64,000 nt of DNA from Bryum argenteum. Lineage: Eukaryota > Streptophyta > Bryopsida > Bryales > Bryaceae. Where the stretch lies: positions 11,777,758 to 11,841,757 of the forward strand of contig CM073323.1 of the NCBI GenBank assembly GCA_037043015.1, in the 5' to 3' direction. This document shows positions 1 to 12,889 of this stretch, one piece after another; position 1 is the first letter of the stretch; each line of letters opens with the position of its first letter. Both the position numbers and the translations under genes were made by a program. The notes under the pieces were generated by a model. It did no database searches and was not told the origin of the DNA. It saw only the letters and a program-made list of their open reading frames with translations.

Positions 1-359
1 TTTAGATTTATCCAATTTGTCCTTTCAATATAGTTTTAAAGGAATTGTTTTATCTTTGGACTCTAAAAACAAATACTTATTCACAATTCCTTTCACACTT
101 GCATTTAAAATGTTTGCTCGTCTATTACCCTTCTTCTTCCCCCAATGATACATCCAATTATGTTCTCAATCTTCTAATCTATTTATGCAACTCTTCTTGT
201 GTCTTTCTTAAGTTTTCTCATCGTCAACTTGCATTATGAAGAGGTAAATAATAAAACAATTGCACTTTCTTTCAAATAAATATAAACAATAAAATTTGAA
301 TTGTCGTATGTAGACATATCATTTAGCATCTTTTTTTGAAAGTGCTTCTTTCCAAGGCG

Positions 360-735
360 TTCAAAAATATGCATGCGGGGACGGCTACGTGGCATCCTAT
401 ATGAAAGCGGTCTCATACGTGTATGGACCATGAAAGGGTATAAGGCACAGTTGACGGATCGGGAAAGTCCAATTCAAATCTTTGCTCATTATTGACGTAG
501 CACCCAATTGGTGGTGGAAACGGCGCATTATAAAGGTACGTTCACGTGGCACCTTGTGCGAAAGCGGTCCGGTACATGTATGGTGCATGGAAGGGTATAA
601 GGCACAGTTGACGGATCGGGAAGGATTAATTCAAATCTTTGCTCATTATTGACGTAGCATCTATTTGGTGGTAAAAAAACCACACACGTATGAAAGATAC
701 GTTCACGTGGCACTTTAGATGAGAAGTGCTCGGCC
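360..735. repeat. tandem array, ~157-bp period, with G-box motifs
   Basis: AGGGTATAAGGCACAG starts at 435 and again at 592, and GCTCATTATTGACGTAGCA at 484 and 641: both give a 157-bp period. A third partial unit begins near 700 (GTTCACGTGGCAC at 540 and 701). A much more diverged unit may lie at 860-1080. CACGTGGC occurs in two units (543, 704). Confidence 0.8.
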
Positions 736-2060
736 GAGAGTGGCCCGTGTAAAACACAAATAATAAATGAAGATTGCAGTACTTGAAGATCTAAATTATT
801 CAAAGTCTCATCTCAAAATTTGAATGTACATATGTAGACTGACCCTTTCGCATACTCTTTTTAAATGTTTTTCTCCAAAAAATTCAAAATTTTGCATGCG
901 GACAAGCCACTTGGCATCCTACACAAACTAGTGGTGTGCATGTTTAGGGCATAGAGGCGTATAAACCACAAATAACAAATTTGGTGAGACCAATTCAAAT
1001 TTTTGAATATTTATTGATGGAAAACTTGACTCCTGGAAAGTTATGTAGGTGCAACCAACCACATGGCATCATGCTTGAGAAGTAGTCTACCAAGGTTGTC
1101 GTGTGTACGCACAACTAATGAATGAGGATGGTAGCAATTCATAATATCAATTGATATCAACGTGAAAATCGACTCATTTAAAATTATGTAGGCAACAAAT
1201 ATTATTCTTGTTCAATAATATCTAAAAAGTGTGTGATACTTTTAGCGATACAATTTGGAATGAAATCTTGACTCTGAAGAATTAGGCAAGAAAAAATATG
1301 TAGAATGTTTTTTTTTAGCTTGGTCTTAAACTTGTGTTGTAATTCATGTTTATTTTTGCACTAATTTTATTAATCTTAAATGAATTTTGTCGATAGATTT
1401 TGTTGTCTTTTAGTTTGTTTATTTCACTCTATTACTTAAAGTTTGATAATAGAAAAACTTTTACATGATTTCAACACTTGATTAATATGAAGTTATATCA
1501 ATACAATCTTGGAATCAAGTTGGAAAAAATTTAACATCTTAAGTACCTTGTTTATGCAAAGACACTCAATTAATCTCCATAGGATATCATACTTTTTTTA
1601 TTTGTGAATCAAGGTCATCATTTGGAATACAAAAAAATAATGACATGATGGTGTATGCATAAAATTAGTCATATAGTGGAATCATTCACAATAAAGCTCC
1701 TCATACTTTAAAAACCTTCTTACCTTATTTAAATCACTTTACTCTAATGTACAAGGTGTGAAAGGTGTGTACAACATTTATTTATATCATTGGTGATACA
1801 TTTTTACCTTTCACACCTTAAAATTTTATGAACTTCATCAAAACTTTATGGAATTAAAAATTTATTTTATGCTCATAGTTGCAAGCTTCAACAAGAATAT
1901 TAAAATTCCTTCATGAAAACACTCATATGAACATGTATAAGGTACGGTGCAAACTTTTTCTACAAATATCATATTAACAAGCTCAATAGAGAGCATTCAA
2001 AGCACAAAGTAAGTAGGAGATTGGACCGAATGAAGTCACTAGTTCTGGAGATAAACTTGA
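736..2060. other. AT-rich DNA without recognised gene
   Basis: There is no open frame with protein-like features. The only structure seen is a perfect 14-bp inverted repeat, AAGGTGTGAAAGGT (1753-1766), whose complement lies at 1806-1819 with a 39-bp loop. It could be a tiny MITE or chance. Confidence 0.5.
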
Positions 2061-2063
2061 TTT

Positions 2064-2176
2064 GGGTATGAAATTTGTGAGTGGGAATGGTAAGTGCTCC
2101 GAAAAGGACACAATCTAATGGGTATGAAATTTGTGAGTGGGAATGGTAAGTGCTCCGAAAAGGACACAGTCTAAAT
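2064..2176. repeat. 57-bp direct tandem duplication
   Basis: A segment beginning GGGTATGAAATTTGTGAG and ending in AAAAGGACACARTCTA occurs twice in a row with almost no divergence, so the duplication is recent. Confidence 0.85.
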
Positions 2177-4900
2177 TTACACCATCGGCACACTAATATT
2201 TGAAGTTGGAAGCTAAAATATTTCCCTACTTGAAATATTCTAGTAAGTTGTTTTGGTCCTTTGCACTTCTTGAGCAATTTACCTTCAATTATTATTTATC
2301 TTGAAAACAAATGAAAAAGAAGAACCATCTTTCATCAAAATATCACAATCATATGGCCAATTGACTTCAAAAATAATTAGAAATTACCATATGTATGGCA
2401 AAAAATGATTAGAAAATACCATATATAATTTTATGTCTATTGTTGGTGGGCTTTTTAAGCTTATTATCATTAAAATTTCAATGCAATAATAAAATGAAAA
2501 ATAAAATAAAATGACAGTTTACACCCTTTTATTCTCCATACAACAAATGGTTGTACCTCAACTTCAGGTATCCATAGCCATCACTTGTCACAACCTCCTA
2601 CCCAACTCATTCCCTTTGAAACAAAGTTGATATTATTTTTGTTTATGAATTTTTGCCACACACGAGCATAAAAGTATCATTTATAGACTATTGAAGAGGT
2701 TATTTACATTCAGCTAAAAAGTAGAGGTTGTCAAATTCAATCCCCTCTTAAGTCTATACCTTTTCTCAAGGCACAAGCAACATTTATTTTCATAATCATA
2801 CATCAATTTTAATTGATCCTATCATAACATTAACATCAATTGAATGTCAAACTTTCAATAAATGATGTGACCCTAGGATCCTGCTCATGCTATAATATAT
2901 ATCCTAGAAAATGCTCATATTCATAGGATTCACATATTGTGATTCTTGATCATTATTGTGAGGTTGACGTGTTCAAAATAATGTGACATTAGCTCTTGAT
3001 TATCACTTTGACTACGCTTGTTTTTTTTTATGTTATTGGAATAATATTTCTTAGGATAATGTGACATCAATCACTATTCTTGAAAGGGACAAGAGATCGA
3101 GCACGTTGATTTAAAGATTGACAAATATGTAGCCTAATTTGGAGATTGGCTACTATTGGGAAAGTAAGGGTCCCTCTTTATCACGCCGCCAAATTTGAGA
3201 AGCGAGACAACAAGTTCACTAGAGGATGATATTGACATTTTTTTCACTATAGTTAGAAAGGCCACCCGTTTAGGCAATCCATTGAGAATGTTTTAGAAGC
3301 ACAAGGTGGGGACAAACATTAAAAATTATAGACGAAGGTATTAAAGTTGCAAATCATTGAAACTACAAACTTAGAGTACACTATAACCAACCTCTAACGC
3401 AAGTACTTTATTTGTAATGACCTTGATTCATTGAGTACACTCTAGGCATGATACAACCTCCTTTTACAAAAGTAGATAATTGGATTATTTTAGAATTCAA
3501 AAATATTTGATGGTTTTTAGAACTATGGTTTTTATGGTTTTTTATATTCAACTATAAAATATTGTGATTAGCTTACTAATTACTAAAACCATAGTGTTGT
3601 TTACAAAACAAGTGGATGTGTTTTAGAAAATGACAAGGATTTTCTTAAGGTAGATTTGAGAGAACCTACTGGACAATTATAATGGGACAAAAGGAGTATC
3701 TGCAATGAACATGTCGGCAGGACCTTAGGTTTCCATAGGAATATTCTAATATTCTAATATTCTAATTTGGTATATGCCGTCTATTCTTTACTATTTGAAG
3801 AATGTAGAAATTGAAGCTTTATTGAATCTTGTCAATAATATGCATTCAAATCCACCGAGATTTTTTATCATGAAGAAATGCAATATAATTTAAAAAAAGT
3901 TGATATTGGGAATATTTAATACCCCACAGTCCCAACATACGATCCAAATGCCACCGATTGCATACAATGAACTAGACAAAGAAATGATGAACCATTCATG
4001 GTTCTATTGAGCCCCTCGCAAAACTCAAAAATATTATTTTTTCATTGTTACTCAACTTCAAATAAGGCTTCAATTCTCATATATCTCAAAAGTAGAAATA
4101 AAATACTTTCTTCCACTAACTTAAATCAACATACTAGTATGTCCCTACAGCGTTGCCCCCACTTCAACCATGCCCCTCTTGTCCTTCAAATAGATTCAAA
4201 CTTAGGTCAATTTTGTAATTTCTAGTAATTTGGAGCCATAATTCTTCGAATATTTTATATCTCTAGATCCGTCGACCCGTTTCGCAATCAAATTGTTTTC
4301 CTCAACTCTGCAAAAAATAAAAAAATTCACTTCAACAACACCTCATACGCCCTGATCCTACCGGCAATCCCCGAGATCATAATGTCACGTCCAAAGCTGA
4401 ACAAAACAAACAAGTTACTTGCCTTTAAAAAAATGGATTAAAAAATTATAAAAATTATAAAAATAAAAAATATTTATTTATATTATTGTAAATAATGATA
4501 ATAATAATAATTAAAAAAAAAACTCACGTGCATTTAGGATTAGACACCAAGTTTGATTCCCCAAAAAGAAAAACCGCCTAAACACAAGTTCAAAGAACGG
4601 CTACGGGTACCAACCATTCCAAGTGTGAACAGGGCATCACGATTCCGACAGGAAGAAGGTACTAACAAGCAGCATCTGAAGCTCCGTTCCTCGCTCCATG
4701 ATCCACACTACGATCATGATACCCAATTTTTCCTCGCACCCAAAAAAAAAAAAAACTAGAAAAGAGAAAATTGCACTTACCGAACAGCATTCCCGCAAAT
4801 AAAAAACAAAACCCCAAATCACCCATCTAGCAAAAACGCACCAATTCAAGCTCCGGCACTCCCAAAACTCTCACTTTGGCGATGGTCGGTTGGAGTTTTA
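2177..4900. other. AT-rich intergenic DNA upstream of the F-box gene
   Basis: No gene is recognised. There are homopolymer and AT-rich tracts (4430-4520). Positions 3648-3698 match the right half of the Stowaway-like element at 12235 (GGACAATTATAATGGGAC then GGAGTA). The last ~300 bp probably hold the promoter and leader of the F-box gene, but no core element can be fixed. Confidence 0.5.
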
Positions 4901-4936
4901 GGGTTGCGTTGATTAAGTTGTGAGAGAGTAGTGGCT

Positions 4937-7900
4937 ATGGCGGTGCAGAGGCTGCACCAGGAGGGGCCGCTGATATGGATGCTAGCGGACGAGACGCTGC
5001 AAGAGGTTCTGGCGCGGTTACCAGATCGGGTGGATCGGCAGTCATGGTGTTTAGTATGCAAGAAGTTTCTTCACTTGGAGGCAGTGGGTCGCAAGTATGT
5101 GCATCTGATGCGACCGGAGATTCTGGAGCCAGTTCTGGGACGTTACTCGCAAGTGGAGCATCTGGACCTCTCTTCCTGTGTCAAAATCTCCGATGCGTCT
5201 CTGGCCACTGTGGCCAAGTTCACTAGCCCGCGTCTCTTGTCGATCAAGCTCGTGCGGACCAAGGGTTTCGGAGCCATTGGCGTACGAAGCCTCTGTGAAT
5301 GCCGTTTGCTCCAGAACGTCGATCTCACTTTTTGTATTTCCGTCGGAGATTCCGAGCTCGTTGCCGTTAGTGAGCTTCAGTATCTGCAGAAGCTTAAGCT
5401 CACTGCGTGCCGGAATGTCACGGATCTCGGCTTGGCTTCACTTGCACGATGCAAAGAGCTTCGGAACTTGACCTTGAGGTATTGCTCCGGTGTCGGTGAC
5501 GATGGTGTTCGTGATATTGTTATTGGATGCCCTCTGCTTAGCATCATCGACCTCTCCTTCACCGAGGTCAGTAATCATCAATCTTGGACGTAAAGCTCTC
5601 ACACTCCTTCATGCAAAGCCCTGCTCATAAAGCTCAATTCTTGTTTGTGGGTCCATTTTACTGTGTAAAGCTCGTTTTAGTATATGAGCCTAAATTTCGC
5701 CATTGGGACCCACAACCCTAAACCTATGTTACTTTGTAAATGTAGCAATGGCTTGATTTAGGGTTAGCAAATTATCGAAACAATGTTATAGATCGTGATC
5801 ATGTTGCATTTTCGCCCGAAAAGGGTCTGTTTATGTTTGAGTATCTTGACTATGAGTGTTGGATTAGGTATCAGACAAAGGGCTCGCATCTCTCACTCTG
5901 CTGAAGAATCTGGAGTGCCTGTCGCTCATATCATGCAACAATGTGACGGACGAGGGTCTGCGTTGTCTTCGGAGCGGAAGCAAGCCTTTACAGGTATCTG
6001 TCTTCTACAATAAAATTTGTCACTCAGAATGTAATAACGTTGTTTCTGACGCTCGTTTGTTGCTCGTAACAGAAACTGGACGTGGCCAAGTGCTCAAATG
6101 TGAGTAGTCAAGGTATCATTGCCTTGACTGGAAGCTCAGTGCAACTGCAAGAACTCAATCTCTCCTATTGCAAGGCGGTAAGCAGATACGCTTAAGACCA
6201 AGCATTCCAACTTAGGTCATGTTCGGGAACTTTGAGATGCATTCAAATTAAACCCTTGCACGTTCTTCGTGCATTAAAACATTCTGGTTCTAATAGTAGG
6301 AAATAGGCGCATCAGCAATTTACAACATCGGTGATCGATTAGAGGATATAATTATCCGATAGAGTTTTTGTTTAATGAAAGGATAAAGGGGCTTTAGCTG
6401 ATTCAACGGAAAGGGATATTGTGTGGATATTGGTGGTGGTGGCAGATAAGCAGCGTGCTGTTCTCGAGCCTCCAGAGAGTGAAGACACTGCAAGTGATAA
6501 AGCTAGATGGGTGTTCGATCGGGGAAGCGAATCTAAGCCTGATAGGGAGAGGATGCAAAGAGTTGAAGGAGCTCAGTCTGAGCAAATGCCAAGGAGTGAA
6601 CGACGTGGGGATCGTGGGCATCGCAACAGCCTGCCCTGGTTTACAGAAGCTAGATCTCACCTGTTGCCGCGAGATCACTGACGCCTCTTTGGAAGCGATC
6701 ACATCCAACTGCAAGGGCCTGCTGAGCTTGAGAATGGAGAATTGCCTCTCCGTCTCCGGCGAGGCTCTGGTCTCGATCGGAAGGAACTGCTTCCATCTCC
6801 AGGAGCTTGATGTCACCGACTGCAATCTCAATGACAACGGTACTCACTACGAGCTTGCTCCAATGCTGCTCCATTTGTATACTCCATCACTAGTAGAAAA
6901 AAGCTTCTTTACTCGGAGAATGTGTTTTTATGAGATTCTGGTTGTTGCTTTTTTGTGGCTGCAGGGTTAAAGTCCATTGCTAGGTGCACTAAGTTGCGGG
7001 TCTTGAAGGTCGGCTATTGCATGAACATCACAGATGCTGGACTCGTCAGCATTGGTGCCACTTGCACTGGCCTCAGAGAATTCGACTGCTACAGGTTACT
7101 TCATACGCTCTGAAACTGGATCATTATGTCTACCAGCTGTGTTTTGATTTGTTGATGTTTGTAGCAGTGTCTCCTAATTCTATGTGGGCGTTAATATTAG
7201 TGTGTCACCTTCAGTGTATTACTTTCTAATTCACGACTTTTCTTAAGGAAAGTCACAGTGTAAAAAGTTATCTTCAGAAGTTACTTCTCAAACTATGAAA
7301 CCACAACTTCATCTCCTTCTCCTTACATGGTCTAATCTTCTGGGTCTCTAGCCTGGCACAGAATAAATGAACAGTGTTACTCATGATTGTATGTTCCAAA
7401 GTGAATATATTCATCAACAAGAAGACAATGATATTGAAAAGGGTAAACCTGAACATACTCAGTAATCCTGGAGTGTTTTTTTGGTTCTTTCTATCTAGTT
7501 GTGGGCATTTTTGAGTCGGGGTTGTAACGAGTGGTCAACAACGATGCAGGTCGGTGGGAATCAGCGACGTAGGAATGGCAGCAATAGCGAGCTGCGGGAG
7601 GCGACTGAGAGTGGTGAACATGTCGTATTGTGCATCGGTGAGCGATGAAAGCTTGCACTCACTGGCGCAGCTGAGAGACCTTCTGCAGCTCGAGTTACGA
7701 GCTTGCGACAAGGTGACCTCGGAAGGAGTCACCTACATCGCTGCCTCCTGCAGACACCTCCGGGAGTTGGATGTCAAGCGCTGTAGATTCGTCGGCGACC
7801 CCGGAGTCATCGCTATCTCCCGCGGATGCCGAAACCTTCGACAGGTCCACAATCTCTCACTCCATTGCTCTCTCCCTCCAAAAGCATCCTCTCTATTCAC

Positions 7901-8265
7901 AGTTCCATGAGCATTTTTCTCTCACCCCAAGAAGAGTCTCATTCTGAGCATCTATCAATCATTGTTGGGTGCTCAAGCATTGTTCTGAAAAGGGGTGGAA
8001 TCTGGTGCTGCAGATCAACTTATCGTACACGGCAGTGACGGACGTGGGCATGATGGCAGTGGCGAACATGTCGTGCATTCAGGATATGAAACTTGTGCAC
8101 ATGAAAAACGTGACAATCGACTGCTTCGCAAAAACCCTCTTAGCATGCGGTAGCTTGAGAAAAGTGAAGCTTCTCACAGCTTTGCGTATGACGTTACCAC
8201 CGGACGTCATCAACCAACTGGAGGATCGTGGAGTCAGGCTGCGGTGGATGGACAAACCAGCTTAG
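4937..8265 (+). CDS. F-box/LRR-repeat protein (FBL3/RAE1-like SCF substrate receptor)
   Basis: Seven exons join in frame: 4937-5566, 5868-5993, 6073-6177, 6446-6839, 6965-7094, 7550-7844, 8014-8265, giving 643 aa. All introns are GT-AG, with phases 0,0,0,1,2,0. The N-terminus (about residues 17-55, with LARLPDRVDRQSWCLVCKKF) is an F-box, which in this family binds SKP1 of SCF ubiquitin ligases. The rest is a run of Cys-containing LRRs, each with a pattern like LDLSSC...(V/I)(S/T)D..L, as in Arabidopsis At5g01720 (FBL3/RAE1) and relatives. The C-terminal RWMDKP tail also fits. RAE1 targets the transcription factor STOP1; applying that to this protein is inference. The first ATG is at 4937; an upstream in-frame GTG at 4931 is not used as start. 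No frame break or missing repeat is seen, and the length is close to the family norm (~640-665 aa). Transcription start and polyA site are not determined. Confidence 0.93.
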
Positions 8266-9149
8266 CCACAAACCATACATACCATTTTCCCCCTTCTGCG
8301 CTTGAAATGGCTGTTGCAATGCATCGGTCGATCGAATCCTTCGGAGGCGAGTCGTTGCTGCAAAAAGTGCTGAACAAGAGTTCATCGACGGATCGGACAT
8401 CAACTTTCTCTGAGTGATCCGGAGGATTTTACAGCATACTGGAGCACATTCTCCTTGCAAATTGCATCTAGTCCTGCAAGTCCTCCATTTTGATAGTTTT
8501 CTTGTTTTGAAAACACGATATATCATGTAAATTTGAGTTTCAGCTTTATCTTGATTCTTGAGTCATAGAGATGGGTCTCTTCCAGGGTTGTTGTACATGA
8601 CACACTTTCCATAATATCTGTCCAAATTGTCGTGTTTGACATGTCCGTCTGACGCCGAGTTTGACAAGAATGTCCAACCATACCATAAAATGCATAGCAA
8701 AAACAAGGAACAATTGTCTCTTCGATGTCGCTTGTCTGCTCCGGGGGTAAATGTTTGTCTGACTCTTGTAATTGTATAACGTTCAACAGTGTCGCATAAG
8801 ACAACCCTGGTCTCTCTGATGAGTTTTGGATCTTTGAGGCCCTGGTAGACAGGAATGCTGTATTCAGCTGACTCTTACATTTATATGTAGTTTGATCATT
8901 TGAACGCAATTTGATATATTGTAAAATATGTGGAGGTTTTCTCATAGGTTGATAAGTTGGTTCATGATGAATATCTTTGCGATGGGCAAGTATGCTAAAG
9001 AATGTTCCTTTGATGCTCACATTTGAGACTTTTGAGGCATTTTTGCTTGGAATTTCAAAGATGTATGTCAGTTTCTTTTACTCTTTTTTGATTCAAGATT
9101 ATCTTTGGATTGAAGATATATCAATCCCATACCTTCCCCAAAAGTCTCC

Positions 9150-9530
9150 ATTTGTGCTCCGAAATTCCTCATAATTTTGGAGATATTTGTGGTCAAAGTT
9201 TTGAAACACTATTGTTAAGGCATGTTGAAATCTGCCCAAAATTCGTGGGAAAACTACAGTACAATTTTAAAGATGGTCATTGTAAATGAATTTTAGTAGA
9301 CCTCCATGTGAATAAACAAGCATTTTCTTTAGGTTTTATTGGTCGTATGAAAGTAAACACTATATTACATATTCCTTACTCACTTATGATTAGAAATTCG
9401 AAGAGCCTCCACTCAAATTCACTACTAGAAATGGTATTTACAGCCCTCAAGAAGTTTGCATTTTTCCTCTTGACATCAAGGGGGAAAACCTTCTTTCCAT
9501 CCCACAAATGGTAAGGAGTTCAAATCTAAA
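9150..9530 (+). repeat. dispersed repeat family D, copy 1
   Basis: It shares blocks with 44870-45420 and 62727-63060, including AAATTCCTCATA, GAAATCTGCCCAAAA, CATGTGAATAA.CAAGCATT and AGGTTTTATAGGTCGTATG. The last block recurs at 10150-10200, on the far side of the SINE, as a partial second copy. No ends are defined and the family type is unknown. Confidence 0.65.
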
Positions 9531-9689
9531 CTTACATATACACATACAAGTAGAACTTAGGTAATAGATTTTACAATAACACACGTGATAAAATTCATAA
9601 AATGAAAATTATCACTCTACTACGTTGAAAAGAGGGTAGTTTGAGGGTAAAACATGCAAATAGCCCCTTATAAGTCTAGGGGTTAAACA

Positions 9690-9822
9690 TGACAAGAAAA
9701 TTAAGTTAATTTTAAGATCCTCCTAATGAAGATTAACAAGTTGAGTATATTAGGGTACGAGATTACAAAGGTTGATTTCGATAATTAAACAGTTTGCAAC
9801 CCAAAACTTTAGGGGTCAATAA
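9690..9822 (+). repeat. fragment of TTAA family E
   Basis: AAGTTAATTTTAAGATCCT, then a 3' end with CAGTTTGCAACCCAAAACTTTAGGGGTCAA, follows the order seen in the 3' half of complete E copies (18541-18808, 45462-45733). The 5' half is missing or too diverged to recognise. Confidence 0.45.
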
Positions 9823-9860
9823 GTGGAGGAGGTGAATACATACAAACTTTAGTAAAAGGC

Positions 9861-10152
9861 ACCACAAGCCTTGGCTTGGTGGTTAGGGCTTGGGCCCCCA
9901 ATGTGGAGGTCGTGGGTTCTATTCCCCATGCCAACGTGGTGCTCATAACTATAGTCCACCCAAATATTGTAGGGGGCCCTTGGACCTTGTTGTATGGGTA
10001 CCTCAAAACCCTTTGGGGGATACTCCGTCAAGTATCTTCAACTAATTAGTAACTAGAGTAGTCATAGTTCACCCTTGAGAGGGGGAAGTAGTATTGTACC
10101 AATCTCCCCTTGTCTCGCCAACACCCCGGCCCCTTAAAAAGGGAGACCGCCA
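9861..10152 (+). mobile_element. tRNA-derived SINE, family A, copy 1
   Basis: The head has a pol III A box TGGCTTGGTGG (9872-9882) and a B box GGTTCTATTCC (9915-9925), 32 bp apart as in tRNA genes. The body (GGGTACCTCAAA, CAAGTATCTTCAA, CCCTTGAGAGGGGGAAGTAG) is shared with copies at 22972, 42853, 48526(-) and 57887(-). The tRNA part has lost cloverleaf pairing, so it is not a tRNA gene. Confidence 0.8.
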
Positions 10153-10524
10153 TGTGAATAAACAAGTATTTCTTTAGATTTTATAGGTCGTATGAAGGTA
10201 AAAACTGCATAGCATATTCCTTCTCCAATCTTCTTCAAACATTGAACTTGTTGAATATGATATCATTCAACATAGTTCTATATCATCTTTGATATTCTTC
10301 AAACTTCGATTTGGACAAATTCCACCCAATAAAATCTTATATCTGCTACTATCATATTCTGCTATACACAATATATTTTAAAGGACAAAAATCTATATAA
10401 AATCTATATACTTAAAATCTCAAAATTTTAAAAATGAGAAAAAGGGAACAATCAAATAGGCTAAGGTCCACTTTTCTTCTTTTTGAATTATTTTGCAAAT
10501 TCCAGGGGGCACCCTTGTCTCACT

Positions 10525-10782
10525 GCCGGACACTAAATCCAATCCATGTTCCCCCTTGGAATTTCCAAATATGGAGGGAGGCTAATAAAAGGCTGCCCGG
10601 TATTTTTTTGTGTTTAAGGCCTTAAAATTCCAAGAAGAGGCCCCCTTGGGTAAAATGGGGGTGCAGACCCCAACTTTCAAAAAAAAAATTCAAAAAAATG
10701 ACCTTAAGGAGGTCAAAAATGGAAAATAAAAAAACTGGGGCGCCCCCCAAGTGGGGAACATGGATTGGATTTAGTGAGCGGC
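10525..10782. mobile_element. Mutator-type MITE, family G, copy 1 (258 bp)
   Basis: Terminal inverted repeats of ~35 bp begin GCCGGACACTAAATCCAATC and end with the complement GATTGGATTTAGTGAGCGGC. The flanks carry a 9-bp direct repeat TGTCTCACT (10516-10524 and 10783-10791). A 9-10 bp duplication with long inverted ends is typical of MULE-derived MITEs. This copy lacks the insertion found in copy 2, so it is the empty-site reference for it. Confidence 0.88.
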
Positions 10783-11309
10783 TGTCTCACTCGGCCTTTT
10801 TGGGGAGGGGATGTCTTTTCCAAAATGGGTTCGGATCTCATGATGCATGAGAGCCATAAAAGGCAATCATATTTATTGTCATTGACTATTCTTTATGAAC
10901 CCACTTTGAAAACGAAATTAATTTAAATTGTGATCTTATTCTCCTTAGTCTTATCAGATGAGCAAATTAAGAGGAAAAAAAGGCGTGCTTGAAGGGCCAC
11001 CATGATCACTTTTTGGTTTAAAATTTGGCCATTTGAATAGGACGGAAAGGCTATAGGAGACTAGCCCAAAACACACTATAACACCTCCCATAAATGCATA
11101 CAATTTGGAATTGTTTTAAGACTTTTAGTTGACACTTTTACAAAGTGTACAAGAGAAAGTTTCAAAATTAAGGAACTCTTAAGCTTTAAGATTTTTTTAG
11201 TTTTTTGTCTTTCAAAAGTTGTAATGATTCGAGGTTTTGCAATTCATTTTAAAAAATGTGCTTTAACTTACAAACCTATGAGGGTGCCTATATGCTTCTC
11301 ATTCTCAAC

Positions 11310-11679
11310 TTAACCCTTAAACGCCCAAGCAAGCCCGAGGGGCCTGATTCCAACAGAATCTCCCCTGTAGCTCTCACTGTACTCAACTTCTCACTTATAT
11401 TTTGATGTCAAACTGGTCACCGTCTTATGATGCATTCAAAAAGTGAAATTTTACAATTCAAATCACAATTTGTATGTATGATTTTGTGGTTTGAAAGGAT
11501 TGTGGTAGGTAGGTTGGGGTGGTACATAACCTTGTAGGAGGTTGCAAGCTCATCATTGATTGGTTCATTCATGGTGCCCAAGTTTGAAAAGTGCACTATT
11601 CATGATGCCCAAGTCCAAAAGATGTTGTGATCCAATTTTGGGCTGCCCGTTTTAGACCCCAAGGGCGTTTAAGGGTTAA
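11310..11679 (+). mobile_element. TTAA-bounded (piggyBac-like) MITE, family C, copy 1 (370 bp)
   Basis: It has a perfect 17-bp terminal inverted repeat TTAACCCTTAAACGCCC (11310-11326 against 11663-11679). The interior is shared with 16432-16804 and 18279-18815, both inverted. There is no coding capacity. TTAA plus CCC ends match the piggyBac pattern (TTAA target duplication, ends starting CCC). Confidence 0.82.
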
Positions 11680-11879
11680 CTTATTGTGCTCAACCCGTAG
11701 ATCTTGTTTCTTTAAGAAATTCAAGAAGATTACTTTTTAAAGCTCTCATTTTTCAACTTCAAACCTAGAACTCCAAATCAAGGTTAAAAATTTGGAGTTT
11801 GACTTTGCAAATTTTACCATGTACATCTTGCAGTATAAGGAGCACCTAGCAAAAAAATAAATAAATTAGGAAAATAAGT

Positions 11880-12230
11880 TAAGTAAACTCTTAATTTAGG
11901 TTACCCTAAATTGAAAAAATCTATTTTAGGTTCCAAGGAGAGTTAGCGGTTATTGTGATGCATATTCTGCCATATCTATTGTTTTTGGACCTCCTTAGAG
12001 TAAACTAATTTCCTCAAACTTTAGAAAAGTATTATAAGCCCCTAAGTATTTTCATGGGCATGCTCAACTTAGTTAAATATGTAAAATACTAATCAACATG
12101 AGATTTGGGGTCATTGTCCCCATTTGCACATACTAAACTATGTCTTCTACACAAAACCTAGAAACTTTTTTGTATCAACTTTGAATGTCACAATCTCAAT
12201 AATTGCAAGGATCCAAGGCCTAAAATATTA
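11880..12230. other. AT-rich intergenic DNA
   Basis: No gene, RNA or bounded element was recognised between the family C element and the Stowaway-like element. Confidence 0.4.
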
Positions 12231-12234
12231 TGTA

Positions 12235-12336
12235 CTCCCCCTGTCTCATTATAATTGTCCACTAGGTTTTCTCAAATCTAGCTTTAGAGATTTGTTTGAG
12301 AGAACATGTTGGACAATTACAATGGGACGAAGAGAG
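12235..12336. mobile_element. Stowaway-like (Tc1/mariner) MITE, 102 bp
   Basis: Ends CTCCCCCTGTCTCATTATAA and TTACAATGGGACGAAGAGAG form an imperfect 27-bp inverted repeat flanked by TA on both sides (12233-12234, 12337-12338). Stowaway termini are classically CTCCCTCCGT with TA duplication. The central part is itself nearly palindromic (TCTCAAATCTAGC...AGATTTGTTTGAGA). Confidence 0.85.
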
Positions 12337-12339
12337 TAG

Positions 12340-12889
12340 TATTTGTGGTAATAGTTAGGTTCATGATCCTCCGGTTAAAAGTTTAAAAAGAAAATAGACT
12401 AATTTCAACCATCTCTAAGTTCCATCAAGGTGGTGCAAATCAGAGTTATTGGTTTTAGGAGGTTCAGAAAAACTTGGATCTTTAGGGGGGAAATGGTTAG
12501 AGCATGCCCAATATGGTTAGCAACAAGGACCTGGCTTGGGTAATAGTGATGAAAGTTGAAGTAGCGACAACGTCTCTTCTGCAGTTTGACAAATCTATCA
12601 TACTTTACTAGAAGCTTGCGATCTTTAAGACTCTCCAAGTAGCCCCCACGATGACTATATTATTGCAGTTGTCACCTTAGTAATGATCGTGGTGAGAATT
12701 GAGGTAGACACTTCCCCAACCAAATGACCAGAATGCAAGTTTGTCTTACCCTCACGGTGATTTGAAAACCATATGCTAGGTTGGCATTGGTTGCATAACA
12801 CTTTCTCACCCAAGTACTGATTCTGCAAATCTAGTGCCAAAGTTGCCTTGCTAATGATAGGAGATGAGACAAATGTACGAAAAAAATAC
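12340..12889. other. unassigned moderately GC-balanced stretch
   Basis: Two minus-strand frames (12405-12638, 12655-12840) read without clear repeats but show no motif I recognise. They could be an eroded retroelement or random. No claim of a gene is made. Confidence 0.3.

Noticed and set aside
6403..6874. Antisense frames of 144 and 74 codons opposite the F-box gene
   Set aside because: They are shadows of exon 4 of the F-box/LRR gene, whose sense frame has clear LRR motifs.
9861..9935. A tRNA gene
   Set aside because: A and B boxes are present, but acceptor and anticodon stems do not pair and the sequence continues into a repeated body found five times, so it is a SINE head.
12405..12840. 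Retrotransposon gag or polymerase remnant
   Set aside because: No zinc knuckle, catalytic motif or flanking LTR could be recognised in the two minus-strand frames.
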